64,000 bases of DNA from Trinickia acidisoli (GCF_017315725.1 NZ_JAFLRG010000001.1:992001-1056000); one strand, 5' to 3'; positions 46,526 through 56,033 are shown, numbered from the stretch's first letter. The notes: generated by a model not told the origin, from the letters alone. A program made the numbers and translations.

Positions 46526-47272
46526 ATGGCGCATATCACCGCAGAGGAGCTTGTCGTCGAGTTCCCGATCTATCAAGGCGCGCAGCGTTCGATGCGAAAG
46601 ACGTTCCTGATGGCCGCGACGGGCGGGAAAATGTCGAGCACGGACAAGCGGGTGACGGTACGAGCGGTCGACGGCGTATCGCTTCACATCCCCGACGGAG
46701 AGCGCGTGGGATTGTATGGGCATAACGGCTCGGGCAAGACTACGCTGCTTCGTGCGCTGAGCGGCATCTACGAACCGACCTCCGGCCGGCTCGACGTCTC
46801 GGGAACGGTGACGTCGCTGCTCGATATCGCGACTGGATTCGACACCGACGCGACAGGCTACGAAAACATCATTTTGCGCGGCATCACGATGGGGCACGCG
46901 CCGAAGCGGATTCGTCCGCACATCGACGAGATCGCGGAGTTTTCCGGCCTCGGCGAATACCTGAAGCTGCCCGTGAGGACCTATTCCAGCGGCATGATGA
47001 TGCGGCTGGCATTCTCCATTTCGACTTCGGTGGGTTCGGACATTCTGCTGATGGACGAATGGCTCAGCGTGGGCGACGACGACTTCAAAGCCCGCGTGTC
47101 CGAACGTCTGACGCATTTGATCAATCGTTCCGCAATCGTCGTGATCGCGTCGCACGATAAGGATTTGCTGGCACGCACGTGCAACCGGATCTTGCATGTG
47201 TCGCACGGCAAGATCGTGCGTGAAGAATCAGTGGAACAACTCAACGAGCATCATCATGCAGAAAAAATATAG
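46526..47272 (+). CDS. wzt: ABC transporter ATP-binding protein for polysaccharide export (Wzt)
   Basis: A 248-residue nucleotide-binding domain with Walker A GHNGSGKTT, the polysaccharide-type LDIATGFDTDATGYENI, signature YSSGMMMRLAFS and Walker B ILLMDEWLS. It ends soon after the ATPase domain and lacks the C-terminal carbohydrate-binding domain of E. coli O8/O9-type Wzt, so chain-end recognition by Wzt is not expected. Start ATG 46526, three bases after wzm. Its 3' end overlaps the next gene by 17 bp. Confidence 0.94.
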   Translation: MAHITAEELVVEFPIYQGAQRSMRKTFLMAATGGKMSSTDKRVTVRAVDGVSLHIPDGERVGLYGHNGSGKTTLLRALSGIYEPTSGRLDVSGTVTSLLDIATGFDTDATGYENIILRGITMGHAPKRIRPHIDEIAEFSGLGEYLKLPVRTYSSGMMMRLAFSISTSVGSDILLMDEWLSVGDDDFKARVSERLTHLINRSAIVVIASHDKDLLARTCNRILHVSHGKIVREESVEQLNEHHHAEKI

Positions 47273-49034
47273 CGATTGGATTGCACAGTGGCTGAAGGAA
47301 GCCGGATACACGCATTGCTTCTTCGTTGCCGGCGGCAACATCATGCATTTGCTGGAGAGCATCAGCCATCATTTGACCTGCATTCCGGTCGTGCATGAAG
47401 TCGCGGCAGGCGTTGCCGCCGAATATTTCACTGCGACGTCCGCGAAGGGTGAAAAGGCGCTCGCGCTGGTCACCGCCGGCCCGGGCCTCACCAACATCGT
47501 AACGGCGCTGGCTGGCGCGTATCTCGAGAGCCGCGAACTGCTCGTGATCGGCGGGCAAGTGAAAACGAGCGACTTGAACCGCGGCGAAGTGCGCCAGCGC
47601 GGCATTCAGGAAGTCGACGGCGTGGCGATTGCCGGGCCCCTGTCGGTCGTCAGTACGCGGCTCGACGCGCCGGTCTCGCAGGCCGAATTCCTGGCGCTGT
47701 GCGCTTCGACGGATCATGGCCGTCACGGGCCGGTCTTTATCGAAATGCCGCTGGACGTGCAAGGGCTGCAACTAGACGAGACGCAGTTGCCCAAGACGCC
47801 GGCTACGCCGCCGAGCGAACCGCAACTACCGCCCGGCGTATTGACGGGGGCGGACTCCATCAAGGCCGTTGCCGCGTTGCTGGCCGAGGCGAAGCGGCCC
47901 GCCGTGCTGATCGGCGGCGGCGTTTCGCACCCGGCGGCCGAGGCGCTCGCAGCGGTTGCCGCGAAGCACGATTTGCCGTTGCTCACGACGTGGAACGGCA
48001 TGGATCGCGTACCGGCCGATCACCCGTGCTATTTCGGGCGTCCCAATACGTGGGGGCAGCGTTACGCCAACCTGCTGTTGCAGCAGGCCGACGTCATTCT
48101 CGCGCTCGGAACGCGCCTCGGGTTGCAGCAGAGCGGTTTCAACTGGCAGGAATTCGGTTCGGTTGGCAAAGTCGTCCAGGTCGATTGCGATCCCGCCGAA
48201 CTCACCAAGGGCCACCCGCGCGTCGATGTGCCGATTTGCGACGACGTCAATCGCTGGATGACGCCTTTCCTCGAAACGGTCAGTGGGCGCTGGTCGGAGT
48301 GGAAGCAGTTCTGCGAACAGGTCAAAGAGGCTTTGCCGCTCGTCGAGGAGAACGTGACGCACCAGGGTTACCTGTCGCCGTTCCGTTTCGTGGAGCGTCT
48401 GTCGATGCTTGCGCGTGCCGACGACGTCGTGATTCCGTGCAGCAGCGGTGGTGCGTTCACGGTGATGATGCAAATCTTCGCGCAGAAGGCGGGCCAACGG
48501 ATCGTGACGAACAAGGGCCTCGCGTCGATGGGCTACGGCTTGAGCGGGGCCATCGGGGCGGCGGTGGCCAATCGCGATCGCCGGGTGTTGCTCGTGGAGG
48601 GCGATGGCGGGTTTTCGCAAAACCTTCAGGAAGTCGGGACTGTTGCGGTCAACAAGCTGAACTTGAAAATGTTCGTGTTCGATGATTCTGGCTACGCGTC
48701 GATTCGCATGACGCAGCGCAACTACTTCGGTGGACGCTACGTTGGTTGCGATCTGCAAACGGGGCTTGGATTGCCGAACTGGGAAGCGTTGTTCGCGGCG
48801 TATGGCGTCCCGGCGGTGCGGGTTGGTGTCGGGTACGAGAACGACGCGCAATTTCGCGCTCGGTTCGAGGCTGAAGGACCGGCCGCGTTCATCGTGACGA
48901 TCGATCCCGAGCAGACTTACTTCCCGAAGATCACGAGCCGTGTCACGCCGACGGGCATGGCGTCGAACCCATTGCATCGGATGTCGCCCGATCTTCCCGA
49001 TGACCTGTATCGCCGGTTGGCGCAATTTCTGTGA
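47256..49034 (+). CDS. ThDP-dependent acetolactate-synthase-like enzyme (YerE-like)
   Basis: A 592-residue enzyme with the three acetohydroxyacid-synthase domains: N-terminal PYR domain with catalytic Glu in VVHEVAAGVAAEYF, central nucleotide/FAD-like domain, and PP domain with the ThDP motif GDGGFSQNLQEVGTVAVN (in parts GDGGFSQN and LQEV). It is embedded among rfbFGH and transporter genes and has no small regulatory subunit, so it is unlikely to serve branched-chain amino acids. In Yersinia, YerE adds a hydroxyethyl branch from pyruvate to CDP-3,6-dideoxy-4-keto-glucose (yersiniose). The same reaction is the best guess here. Confidence 0.85.
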   Translation: MQKKYSDWIAQWLKEAGYTHCFFVAGGNIMHLLESISHHLTCIPVVHEVAAGVAAEYFTATSAKGEKALALVTAGPGLTNIVTALAGAYLESRELLVIGGQVKTSDLNRGEVRQRGIQEVDGVAIAGPLSVVSTRLDAPVSQAEFLALCASTDHGRHGPVFIEMPLDVQGLQLDETQLPKTPATPPSEPQLPPGVLTGADSIKAVAALLAEAKRPAVLIGGGVSHPAAEALAAVAAKHDLPLLTTWNGMDRVPADHPCYFGRPNTWGQRYANLLLQQADVILALGTRLGLQQSGFNWQEFGSVGKVVQVDCDPAELTKGHPRVDVPICDDVNRWMTPFLETVSGRWSEWKQFCEQVKEALPLVEENVTHQGYLSPFRFVERLSMLARADDVVIPCSSGGAFTVMMQIFAQKAGQRIVTNKGLASMGYGLSGAIGAAVANRDRRVLLVEGDGGFSQNLQEVGTVAVNKLNLKMFVFDDSGYASIRMTQRNYFGGRYVGCDLQTGLGLPNWEALFAAYGVPAVRVGVGYENDAQFRARFEAEGPAAFIVTIDPEQTYFPKITSRVTPTGMASNPLHRMSPDLPDDLYRRLAQFL

Positions 49035-49978
49035 TACGCAAGCTTTTCGCGACCGAACGTCAGAAAGCCGCTTCCGGCGGCAGCGCCCAGATCAAAGTCT
49101 TCCCGACTGAGCGCCAGCAAGCCGTTTTCGCTGCCAAAGCCCAACTCGATGGCGTCGACAGATGTTGCTTCGTGCACATGCCCCGCACGGGCGGCAGTGC
49201 ATTGCTCGATTTCCTGTTTGCGAATGTTGGCCGCAACCGCGTGCTCGACACTTTCGTCGAGGCCAAGCGCTTTTCGATATTTGCCGAGCTGCGTGATAGC
49301 GGTGCGTTTGCGCGCGAGTTTGCGACGCACCGGTTCGTGCACATCCACGTGCCGGTCGATCTTCAAACGTACGTGCGCGACGAGCGGGTGGCCTATTTCT
49401 CGACGTTGCGCCATCCGTTCGATCGCATCATCTCGTACTACGAGTGGTGCTTGAAAATTTATCGGGAAACGGGGGACACGCGGTTCGGTTGTCTTCCGGA
49501 CGTTTCGCTGGAAGATTTCATCGAAGCGAAGCTCGATGACGTCAGCGTGTTCAACATCTACACGTATTTCTTCGCGTGCCTGCTCGACGGTAACGTCGTC
49601 AAGCACGACGTATGGCGTTCGCTGATCACTGCGCCCGTCGAGCACGCTTATCAGGTAGCGCTCGAGGCGTTGTCGTCGTTTTATTTGGTTGCTCCGCTCG
49701 AGCACCTCGGAAGTGCGGCGGCTATCCTCTCGGAAGTGCATTCGGAGGAGTTCGAGGCGCATCGTCGTACGACGGGGGCTGCGGAATTGATTCCGCTGCG
49801 CGATATGCAGCGCAGCGGGGACGTGGTCGTGGCACGCCATCAAAGGGCGCTGTCGCTGCGTGCCGTCGACCTGATGATGCGCGCCTCCTCGCACGATTTG
49901 ATGCTCTACGAGTACTGCGTGAATCGCTTCTATCGTCAGTGGGCAGCGTTCCTTGATTCCGACGGCGCAGCGGCTTGA
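49031..49978 (+). CDS. Sulfotransferase family protein
   Basis: A 315-residue cytosolic-type sulfotransferase. The 5'-phosphosulfate loop is in FVHMPRTGGSALLDFLF, and the 3'-phosphate-binding Arg/Ser region in FSTLRHPFDRIISYYEW, matching the sulfotransferase family 2 pattern. It should move sulfate from PAPS to a sugar hydroxyl of the O-unit. GTG start overlaps the ThDP-enzyme stop (GTGA). PAPS can come from the stand-alone cysC at 30.8-31.4 kb. Acceptor unknown. Confidence 0.86.
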   Translation: MIRKLFATERQKAASGGSAQIKVFPTERQQAVFAAKAQLDGVDRCCFVHMPRTGGSALLDFLFANVGRNRVLDTFVEAKRFSIFAELRDSGAFAREFATHRFVHIHVPVDLQTYVRDERVAYFSTLRHPFDRIISYYEWCLKIYRETGDTRFGCLPDVSLEDFIEAKLDDVSVFNIYTYFFACLLDGNVVKHDVWRSLITAPVEHAYQVALEALSSFYLVAPLEHLGSAAAILSEVHSEEFEAHRRTTGAAELIPLRDMQRSGDVVVARHQRALSLRAVDLMMRASSHDLMLYEYCVNRFYRQWAAFLDSDGAAA

Positions 49979-50865
49979 TTAATTCGTTTCCGCCATTTAT
50001 CGACAACTTCTTGCATAACGAGAGCCTCCTTCATGCGCAGCCGGACGACGCGGGTGGGTTTACCGCGTCGGTAGTCGTCTATCGGCCCGATGTACCCGTG
50101 CTCGTACAGACTCTGCGGAGCCTGGGCGACGCCTGCGGTGCGTTGAGGCGCGATCGGCCGAGCCAGCGTTCGCATTTGTATCTGATCGACAACGGTGGCC
50201 TTCCGGACATTGCCGATGTTCTAGCGGAACTTGCGGAAAAGGGTGTCAGCTCGACCGTCATCGCCGGCCACGGAAACATCGGCTACGGTCGTGGCCACAA
50301 TCTTGCCGTCGAGTCGACGCGCGGCCGTTACCATCTGATCCTCAATCCCGATATCGACATCGATCGCCAGGCACTCGTTAATGCGTTGCGTTTTTTCGAT
50401 GCGCATCCTGAGGTCGGATTGCTCGCGCCGCGCATCGATGGTGAGGACAAGCGGCTGCAGTATCTGTGCCGTCGCTACCCCACGTTATTAGACCTTTGGG
50501 TTCGCGGCTTTTGTCCGAGCCGGGTCAGAAAGCTGTTCGATGCGCGTATGATGCGCTACGAAATGCGTGATGTCGTCAACGAGCGCGACGTCGTCTGGGA
50601 CCCGCCCATCATTAGCGGCTGCTTCATGTTATTTCGGACGGAACTGCTCAAAAGCCTGGCAGGCTTCGATCCACGCTACTTTCTCTATTTCGAAGACTAC
50701 GATTTGAGCCTTCGCGCTCGTCAGGCGGCTCGCATCGCGTACGTTCCCGACGTTCGGGTCTTGCACTATGGCGGGGGTGCCGCGCGCAAGGGTGGCAAGC
50801 ATATCCGCATGTTCATTTCGTCGGCATTCAAGTTCTATAACCGATTCGGCTGGAAATGGCTGTGA
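49975..50865 (+). CDS. Glycosyltransferase family 2 protein (rhamnosyltransferase-like)
   Basis: A 296-residue GT-A enzyme: FTASVVVYRPDVPVLVQTL, GHGNIGYGRGHNLAVE, LNPDIDID (metal-binding), then GCFMLFRTELLKSLAGFDPRYFLYFEDYDLSLR (in parts GCFMLFRTELL and FDPRYFLYFEDYDLS) as in O-antigen rhamnosyltransferases. The only start that fits is TTG 49975, overlapping the sulfotransferase stop (TTGA). Given the rfbBACD genes, dTDP-L-rhamnose is a likely donor. Confidence 0.86.
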   Translation: MINSFPPFIDNFLHNESLLHAQPDDAGGFTASVVVYRPDVPVLVQTLRSLGDACGALRRDRPSQRSHLYLIDNGGLPDIADVLAELAEKGVSSTVIAGHGNIGYGRGHNLAVESTRGRYHLILNPDIDIDRQALVNALRFFDAHPEVGLLAPRIDGEDKRLQYLCRRYPTLLDLWVRGFCPSRVRKLFDARMMRYEMRDVVNERDVVWDPPIISGCFMLFRTELLKSLAGFDPRYFLYFEDYDLSLRARQAARIAYVPDVRVLHYGGGAARKGGKHIRMFISSAFKFYNRFGWKWL

Positions 50866-51818
50866 AGACCCTTGTCGTGACGGGCGCCAACGGCTTCGTC
50901 GGCCGCGCGCTTTGCGCGACTCTCGTTGCGCGCGGACACGCGGTCACGGGACTCGTGCGTCGCTCCGGCGGCTGCGTGGAGGGCGTGAGCGAATGGGTGC
51001 ATTCGGCGTCCGATTTCGAGGGGCTCGAATCGGCATGGCTCGGCACGGCACGGGCCGACTGCGTGATTCACCTCGCCGCGCGCGTGCATGTCATGCGCGA
51101 TACCGCGATCGATCCGCTGGCCTCGTATCGGGCCGCGAACGTCGACGGCATGCTGCGTGTGGCACGGGCCGCGCACGCGAACGGCGCTCGGCGTTTGCTG
51201 CTCCTCAGCAGCATCAAAGCCCTGGGAGATGCCGATCGCGGCCATCCGCTCGGCGAAGGCGAGCCTCCCATGCCTGATGATCCTTACGGGCAATCGAAGC
51301 TCGAGGCCGAACGAGCATTGCGCGAATTTGCGCGCGAATCGGGCCTGGAATGCGTCATCGTGCGCCCGCCGCTCGTCTACGGTCCCGGCGTGCGCGCCAA
51401 CTTCCTGCAACTCATGAGCGCGATCGCGCGTGGCATTCCGTTGCCGCTAGGCGCCGTCGGCGCGCGGCGCAGCTTTGTCTTTGTCGGTAACCTCGTCGAT
51501 GCGTTGTTGCATTGTGCGATAGACGAGCGCGCTGCCGGGGAGACGTTTCACGTCACCGACGGTTACGACCCGACCGTGACGGAGCTGGCCCGTATGCTGG
51601 CAGTGCAGCTACGCGCACCGGCGCGGCTGATTCCGGTGCGGTCGTCGTGGCTGCGCCTGGCGGGGCGCATCCTCGGGCGTTCGGCTCAGGTCGAACGGCT
51701 CGTCGGCGAATTGCAACTCGACGGCTCGCACATTCGTCGCGTACTTGGCTGGCAGCCACCGTATACCGTCGAGGACGGCTTGCGGGAAACGACCGCTTGG
51801 TATCGCTCAACGCATTGA
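50856..51818 (+). CDS. NDP-hexose epimerase/4-reductase (WbpV/WbiG-like)
   Basis: A 320-residue extended SDR: TLVVTGANGFVGRALC, HLAARVHVMRDT, SSIKALGD and Tyr-x3-Lys in YGQSK, VRPPLVYGPGVRANF. This set matches the C-4 ketoreductases that convert the 4-keto intermediate made by a WbpM-type dehydratase to UDP-D-QuiNAc or FucNAc. It overlaps the upstream glycosyltransferase by 10 bp and precedes the matching initiator transferase and dehydratase, a trio conserved in Burkholderia O-antigen loci. Confidence 0.88.
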   Translation: MAVKTLVVTGANGFVGRALCATLVARGHAVTGLVRRSGGCVEGVSEWVHSASDFEGLESAWLGTARADCVIHLAARVHVMRDTAIDPLASYRAANVDGMLRVARAAHANGARRLLLLSSIKALGDADRGHPLGEGEPPMPDDPYGQSKLEAERALREFARESGLECVIVRPPLVYGPGVRANFLQLMSAIARGIPLPLGAVGARRSFVFVGNLVDALLHCAIDERAAGETFHVTDGYDPTVTELARMLAVQLRAPARLIPVRSSWLRLAGRILGRSAQVERLVGELQLDGSHIRRVLGWQPPYTVEDGLRETTAWYRSTH

Positions 51819-51822
51819 AATC

Positions 51823-52857
51823 ATGATCAGTTCGCCTTGGATCACGTATCTCGTCACCGTAGGCTCAACAGCGTTAGCGGCCGGCTGCGTTTGTGCGGCG
51901 ATTCTTTGGCTGCTGCTGAGGACCGGGTTGGCCTGGCGGCTAGCGACCGACGTCCCCAATCAGCGTTCGCTGCATGAGCGTCCCACGCCGCGCGTCGGAG
52001 GTTGGGGCATCGTTCCCGCAGTCGTCGTGGTGATGGTTCTCACGGCGCCCCGCTTTGCGGTCATCCCGCTTTGCGCGCTCGCGCTTGCCGCAATGTCGCA
52101 AGTCGACGATCGGCGCGGGTTGTCGGCGCGTGTGCGCTTTATGGCACACTTCGCGGCAGCGGCAGTGCTGTTGGCGACAATGCGCCCTGCGTCGCCCTGG
52201 TGGGTGCTGATACCACTGGCGTTCGCGCTCGTCTGGCTCATCAATCTCTACAATTTCATGGATGGTTCGGACGGCCTGGCTGGCGGTATGGCGCTGTTCG
52301 GCTTCGGCGGCTATGCGTTGGCGGCATTGATCGGCCAGCATCCCGACCCGGCGCTGGCCTGCGCGTGCGCGGCCGTTGCCGGTGCGGCCGCGGGCTTCCT
52401 GGTTTTCAATTTTCATCCGGCCCGAATTTTTCTCGGCGACGCCGGATCGATTCCGCTCGGTTTTCTGGCCGGTGCGCTCGGTTACTGGGGCTGGCGCGAA
52501 GGCACCTGGCCCTTTTGGTTTCCAGCGATGGCGTTTTCGCCGTTCATCGCCGATGCTACCGTGACACTGCTGCGACGCTTGGCCCGCGGTGAAAAATTTT
52601 GGCAAGCGCACCGCGAGCACTACTATCAGCGCATGGTGCGTCTCGGTATGGGGCACGCGCGAACGGCGCTGTGCTGGTACGCGTTGATGGTTGCAGGCAT
52701 CGTCCTGGCGTGCCTCGCGCTCGGCCAATCCTTCGGGGTCCAATTGGGGCTGGCTGTCGTTTGGGCCATCGCATTGTTGACGGCCGGCGTTGCCATCGAC
52801 ATTCGCTGGCGACGTTCGGAAGCCTTCCTTTCATCATCGACGAGCCGCGAGGTGTAA
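51823..52857 (+). CDS. Undecaprenyl-phosphate sugar-1-phosphate transferase (WbpL/WecA family)
   Basis: A 344-residue polytopic membrane protein of the MraY/WecA family with about ten hydrophobic segments. Conserved blocks: VDDRRGLSARVRF, the Mg-binding NLYNFMDGSDGLAGG, FLGDAGSIPLGF and the cytosolic HREHYYQRMVRLG loop. It starts O-unit synthesis by moving a HexNAc-1-phosphate (QuiNAc, FucNAc or GlcNAc) to undecaprenyl phosphate. The stop overlaps the next start (TAATG). Confidence 0.92.
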   Translation: MISSPWITYLVTVGSTALAAGCVCAAILWLLLRTGLAWRLATDVPNQRSLHERPTPRVGGWGIVPAVVVVMVLTAPRFAVIPLCALALAAMSQVDDRRGLSARVRFMAHFAAAAVLLATMRPASPWWVLIPLAFALVWLINLYNFMDGSDGLAGGMALFGFGGYALAALIGQHPDPALACACAAVAGAAAGFLVFNFHPARIFLGDAGSIPLGFLAGALGYWGWREGTWPFWFPAMAFSPFIADATVTLLRRLARGEKFWQAHREHYYQRMVRLGMGHARTALCWYALMVAGIVLACLALGQSFGVQLGLAVVWAIALLTAGVAIDIRWRRSEAFLSSSTSREV

Positions 52858-54752
52858 TGCCGATATTCCGCTACAAAGCTTCATGGCTATCGCTGTGCGC
52901 GTTCATGTACGACGTGTCGGTCGTGGCTAGCGTATGGGTGGCTGCCTACGTCATTCGCTTCAACGGGATGATTCCCGACGATTTCTTCGGCGGCGCGCTG
53001 CGGGCGCTTGTCTGGGTGCTCCCTGCCTATGGCGTGATGTTCCGCGTATTCGGCCTGTATCGCGGCATGTGGGTGTTTGCGAGTTTGCCCGACTTCGTGC
53101 GCATTTCGAAAGCGGTCGCCTCTGGCGCGCTGCTCGTGACGGTGCTCGCAGTCATGGTGCAGCCCGAGCCCGTCGTCCCGCGTTCCGTGCTCGTGCTCTC
53201 GCCGCTACTCGTGTTTCTCGCGATGGGGGGGGCCCGCGCGCTTTACCGCGCGACGAAGGAGTTCTACCTCTACGGCGGGCTCGTTGCTCAAGGCAAACCC
53301 GTCATCGTCCTCGGTGCAGGGGGGGCTGGCGCCAGTCTCGCGCGGGAGCTCTCGCGTTCCAGCGAATGGCGTCTGGTCGGGTTGCTCGACGACGACCCTG
53401 CCAAGCAGGGCCGCGAGGTCTACGGTCATCAGGTCTTGGGCTCGTTCGACGATCTCGAGCGGGTCGCGGCAGAGTTGAAGGTCGAGCACGCGATCATCGC
53501 GATTCCTTCCGCCGGGGTCGAGGCGCAGCGCCGCGTCGCTACGCTGTGCGTGCGCGTAGGCGTTCGAGCCATGGTGCTGCCGGCTTTGGCCGCCCTCGTG
53601 CCGGGGCAGGATTTCCTCTCGCAGGTCCGCAATATAGACCTCGAGGATCTGCTCGGGCGCGATCCCGTGACGATCGACACGCCGCACGTGGAGGCGCTGC
53701 TGCGAGGCCGCGTCGTGATGGTGACGGGGGCGGGCGGTTCGATCGGCTCGGAGCTATGCCGTCAGATTCTGCGTTTCGTGCCGGCTCAACTCGTGGTCTT
53801 GGATGCGTCAGAGTTCGCCATGTATCGGCTGACCGAGGAAATGCGCGAACGCTTTCCGGAATTGTCGGTCGTGCCGATCATCGGCGATGTGAAGGATTCG
53901 CTGCTGCTCGATCAGGTCATGTCGCGCTACGTGCCCCATATCGTTTATCACGCGGCAGCTTACAAGCACGTGCCGCTGATGGAAGAGCTGAACACGTGGC
54001 AGGCGGCGCGCAACAACGTACTGGGCACCTACCGTGTCGCGCGCGCGGCTATTCGCAACGGCGTCACGCGTTTCGTGCTGATCTCGACGGACAAGGCCGT
54101 CAATCCGACCAACGTCATGGGCGCGAGCAAGCGGCTGGCGGAGATGGCGTGCCAGGCGCTGCAGCAAACGAGCGATCACACGCGGTTCGAGACGGTTCGC
54201 TTCGGCAACGTGCTCGGTAGTGCCGGCAGTGTGATCCCGAAGTTCCAGCAGCAAATCGCCAAGGGGGGGCCGGTGACGGTGACTCACCCCGAAATCACGC
54301 GCTTTTTCATGACGATTCCGGAGGCATCGCAACTCGTGCTGCAGGCGTCGAGCATGGGGCGCGGCGGCGAGATCTTCATTCTCGACATGGGGCGGCCCGT
54401 GCGTATCGTCGATTTGGCGCGCGATCTGATTCGCTTGTATGGATACACCGAGGAGCAGATTCGGGTCGAATTCACAGGATTGCGCCCCGGCGAAAAGCTC
54501 TATGAAGAACTGCTCGCCGACGAAGAGACGACCACGCGTACGCCGCATCCCAAATTGCGCATCGCACGCGCAAGGGAAGTCGACGATGGGCTGCTCGACG
54601 AGTTGCTGCCATGGCTCATGCAGCATCGCATACTGCCGGACGACGAGGTGCGCCGCGATTTGCGCCGCTGGGTGCCCGAGTATGTGCCGGCCGTGATGCC
54701 AGCCCTCAGCGCAGTTCAACCGCCGCCGACGGCCGGCCACGTGACCCGATAG
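52857..54752 (+). CDS. WbpM-type UDP-GlcNAc 4,6-dehydratase, membrane anchored
   Basis: A 631-residue protein: four N-terminal membrane helices, a first Rossmann-like CoA-binding domain (VIVLGAGGAGASLARELSRS region), and the catalytic SDR domain with VMVTGAGGSIGSELCRQI, YHAAAYKHVPLME, STDKAVNPTNVMGASKR (Met replaces the usual Tyr of Tyr-x3-Lys) and RFGNVLGSAGSVIPKF. The Met-x3-Lys form is a hallmark of large WbpM dehydratases. It supplies UDP-4-keto-6-deoxy-GlcNAc to the reductase encoded two genes upstream. Confidence 0.92.
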   Translation: MPIFRYKASWLSLCAFMYDVSVVASVWVAAYVIRFNGMIPDDFFGGALRALVWVLPAYGVMFRVFGLYRGMWVFASLPDFVRISKAVASGALLVTVLAVMVQPEPVVPRSVLVLSPLLVFLAMGGARALYRATKEFYLYGGLVAQGKPVIVLGAGGAGASLARELSRSSEWRLVGLLDDDPAKQGREVYGHQVLGSFDDLERVAAELKVEHAIIAIPSAGVEAQRRVATLCVRVGVRAMVLPALAALVPGQDFLSQVRNIDLEDLLGRDPVTIDTPHVEALLRGRVVMVTGAGGSIGSELCRQILRFVPAQLVVLDASEFAMYRLTEEMRERFPELSVVPIIGDVKDSLLLDQVMSRYVPHIVYHAAAYKHVPLMEELNTWQAARNNVLGTYRVARAAIRNGVTRFVLISTDKAVNPTNVMGASKRLAEMACQALQQTSDHTRFETVRFGNVLGSAGSVIPKFQQQIAKGGPVTVTHPEITRFFMTIPEASQLVLQASSMGRGGEIFILDMGRPVRIVDLARDLIRLYGYTEEQIRVEFTGLRPGEKLYEELLADEETTTRTPHPKLRIARAREVDDGLLDELLPWLMQHRILPDDEVRRDLRRWVPEYVPAVMPALSAVQPPPTAGHVTR

Positions 54753-54819
54753 GCATGTCGGTTGGCGACGCGTTGCTGCGATACGGCGCGCGCTTGCCCG
54801 ACCGGCGGTGCCAGCGCCA

Positions 54820-55923
54820 TCAATGCCGGTTGCGGCGCCGAAACACGAGCCATCGCGGCGATCTGAACCGCACGATGCTCACATAAAGCCACACATACGT
54901 CGCCGCAAACACCACGACAAAACAGAAAAGATGCACCGTATGCTGCCAAAAGAGCGTGGCCGGAATCACGCCGATCAAGCAGAGCAGCCACAAGTACGGC
55001 GACGTCATCGAGTTGCGCTGCGTCAGTTCATGCGCTGTCGCCGCCCCCACGGCCCATCGCATCAGCCGCTTATACACGAGCATGTGCAGATGCACGCCAT
55101 CGGGAATGCCAGGCGACATTCCCCGCACGAACTTCTTCCGATAGATCGAGAAGCACGTCTCGAAGATCGGATAAACGAACAGCAGTACCGGGTACCACGC
55201 CGACACCTCGCGGTGCCGCATCACGAGCATGATCGCGAGCTCGGCGAGCATGAAGCCGATGAAATAGGCACCGCCGTCGCCGAGGAAAATCAAGCCGGCG
55301 GGGAAATTCCAAATGAAAAACCCCAGCACCGCGCCCATCATGATCAGCGACGCCGACAGCACGATCGGGTCCGAGAGCCGGAACGCGACATAAGCGAGCG
55401 AGGCGAACATCATCAGCGCGACCATCGATGCCAGGCCGTTGAAGCCGTCGATGATGTTGATGGCGTTGGCGAGCGCCGCGACGGCCAACACCGTGACGAC
55501 GAACGACACGGCCGCGTACGACAGCAGAAAATCGAGCGGCGGCACGCTGATCCGCACGACGGCCACGTGTAGCGCGAAATAGGTCAGCGCGGCGGCGCTC
55601 ATGGTGGCAACGAGCCGAGCCGTGGGTGAAACGCGCTTGGTGAGATCCTCGATGAGCCCGGAGGCGAAGGCGGGCAAGCCGCAAGCAACGAGCGCGAGGA
55701 TGCCGTGCGAGACCGCAGGGTAGGGCCAATTCAACTGCAGTGCAGCGGCGGCGAGGCCGATCAGAATCCCGATGCCGCCCACGCGAGGAACCGGTCGCGC
55801 GTGGAATTTCTGCACGCCGCCCAGGTCGCTGTCGATCGAGAATTTTTCGTGCAAATGCGCATAGCGCACGATCAGCAGCGTGAGGAAGAGCGAGACGAGA
55901 AAACCGAGCGCGAAACTAAGCAT
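54820..55923 (-). CDS. Second undecaprenyl-phosphate glycosyl-1-phosphate transferase (WecA-like)
   Basis: A 367-residue polytopic membrane protein with MraY/WecA blocks: HARPVPRVGGIGIL, SGLIEDLTKRVSPTARL, ANAINIIDGFNGLASM, FLGDGGAYFIGF and GIPDGVHLHMLVYKR. It is convergent with the WbpM-type gene and separate from the other initiator, about 2 kb away. Two initiators in one locus imply either two different lipid-linked glycans or different first sugars. Its own partners are probably the minus-strand galE, glycosyltransferases and flippase upstream. Confidence 0.9.
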   Translation of the reverse strand: MLSFALGFLVSLFLTLLIVRYAHLHEKFSIDSDLGGVQKFHARPVPRVGGIGILIGLAAAALQLNWPYPAVSHGILALVACGLPAFASGLIEDLTKRVSPTARLVATMSAAALTYFALHVAVVRISVPPLDFLLSYAAVSFVVTVLAVAALANAINIIDGFNGLASMVALMMFASLAYVAFRLSDPIVLSASLIMMGAVLGFFIWNFPAGLIFLGDGGAYFIGFMLAELAIMLVMRHREVSAWYPVLLFVYPIFETCFSIYRKKFVRGMSPGIPDGVHLHMLVYKRLMRWAVGAATAHELTQRNSMTSPYLWLLCLIGVIPATLFWQHTVHLFCFVVVFAATYVWLYVSIVRFRSPRWLVFRRRNRH

Positions 55924-56033
55924 AAACGTGGCCTGTGAGCGGACGGCGAATTATACCGGCTGGGCCGCCGCCTTCCGACGCGTGCGTCACGCTCTCGAGT
56001 ACGGTGCGCGGCGGGCCGTTGCCGCGCTTCCGA

